Positions 5,325 through 5,698 of a stretch of DNA of 5,698 nt are shown here, in pieces. Position 1 is the stretch's first letter, and every line of letters starts with the position of its first letter. A program made the translations under genes and the position numbers. Source of the DNA: Methanobacteriota archaeon (GTDB lineage: Archaea > Thermoplasmatota > Poseidoniia > Poseidoniales > Thalassarchaeaceae); NCBI GenBank assembly GCA_002685415.1, contig NYXO01000020.1, positions 20,049 to 25,746 on the forward strand. Reading direction: 5' to 3'. The notes beneath the pieces were generated by a model. That model made no database searches and was not told where the DNA came from. It was given only the letters and a program-made list of their open reading frames with translations.

Positions 5325-5698
5325 GTGGACCACGAAACCATCGGCTCAGAGGACTGGGACGAGTTGATTCTTAACCTAGAAGCAACCATCCCTGTTTACG
5401 ACCGAATAAACCGCTTTGCAACCATCGGTCAAGTCGACAAATGGAGGCGAATGGTAAGGCAAAGATTGCCTAGTGAAGATGCCAAACTTCTCGAGGTCGG
5501 ATGTGGACCCGGCAGCTTTGCTGAAGATGTTTCTGGAGTTGATTTAGTCTGTCTGGACCCTAGTGCTTTGATGCTTGAAGCGGCTAAGCCAAGAGTCAAT
5601 TCGAAGCGGCAAGATAGAGGTGATTCAGAGGTTGAATTCGTACAAGGAAAAGCCGAGGAATTGCCTTTCGATGACAATTCCTTCGATGGTGCATGTTC
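5325..5698 (+). CDS. Class I SAM-dependent methyltransferase, UbiE/MenG-like, N-terminal part (cut by window edge)
   Basis: The visible 124 residues belong to a Rossmann-fold methyltransferase that transfers a methyl group from S-adenosylmethionine. Motif I is LLEVGCGPGSF (about 55-65; the glycine-rich SAM loop). The acidic end of strand 2 is VCLDPS with D78, expected to bind the SAM ribose. The motif II/III region is FVQGKAEELPFDDNSFD (about 105-121). Before these, PVYDRINRFATIGQVDKWRR (about 23-42) resembles the UbiE/COQ5 signature YD-x-M/I-N with a downstream W. Methylation of a menaquinone precursor is therefore plausible, but other small-molecule methyltransferases share the fold. The start is uncertain. 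GTG 5325 fits a leaderless promoter and the usual distance to the YD motif. An in-frame ATG at 5247-5249 would add 26 residues of unremarkable sequence and overlap the promoter. The gene is divergent from the ATP synthase operon. Confidence 0.85.
   Translation, partial: MDHETIGSEDWDELILNLEATIPVYDRINRFATIGQVDKWRRMVRQRLPSEDAKLLEVGCGPGSFAEDVSGVDLVCLDPSALMLEAAKPRVNSKRQDRGDSEVEFVQGKAEELPFDDNSFDGAC

Noticed and set aside
5429..5677. 82-aa minus-strand open frame opposite the methyltransferase
   Set aside because: The plus-strand frame contains clear SAM-binding motifs; the antisense product is Ser/Thr/Pro-rich with no motif.
1..5698. Search for a novel defence system, mobile element, CRISPR array, tRNA or rRNA
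   Set aside because: Nearly all bases are explained by a standard ATP synthase operon and a methyltransferase. I saw no direct repeat arrays, transposase motifs, tRNA-like folds or unexplained long intervals.

Overview
The window is almost entirely one archaeal-type (A-type/V-type-like) ATP synthase operon on the minus strand. Past a short divergent promoter region it reaches the 5' part of a plus-strand methyltransferase gene. The organism is an archaeon. The evidence is the operon order H-I-K-E-C-F-A, which is the classic euryarchaeal (methanosarcinal) layout, and the A-type subunit sequences. Shine-Dalgarno sites of the GGTGA type also precede the genes, and the divergent gene shows a TATA-like promoter. 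Moderate GC content and a c subunit (K) carrying a signal peptide suggest an uncultured planktonic euryarchaeon, such as the Thermoplasmatota/Marine Group II or III lineages. That placement is an inference and was not tested.

Layout, read in the direction of minus-strand transcription: atpH (4871-5185, peripheral stalk coiled coil), atpI (2733-4844, membrane stator with the proton-channel arginine), atpK (2373-2693, c-ring proteolipid with signal peptide), atpE (1765-2322, peripheral stalk), atpC (700-1752, rotor-to-ring socket), atpF (391-690, central stalk) and the first 120 codons of atpA (1-362, catalytic subunit, cut by the window edge). The spacers are 9 to 50 nt, so a single transcript is likely. 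atpB and atpD would be expected beyond the left edge. Together K and I form the ion path, C, F (and D) the rotor, A (and B) the catalytic head, and E with H the peripheral stalks.

On the right, 139 nt (5186-5324) separate atpH from a divergent gene. That gene encodes a class I SAM-dependent methyltransferase with UbiE/MenG-like features, possibly acting on a respiratory quinone, and it runs off the right edge.

The initiation sites of atpI and atpH are both placed downstream of longer GTG-started frames, because good Shine-Dalgarno sites point at the internal ATGs. I see no mobile element, CRISPR array, tRNA or rRNA, and no sign of an undescribed system. This is a core-genome region. Its more interesting details are the signal peptide on the c subunit, the ion-ligand pattern of the c-ring, a His/Asp-rich hinge in subunit I and the compact divergent promoter.
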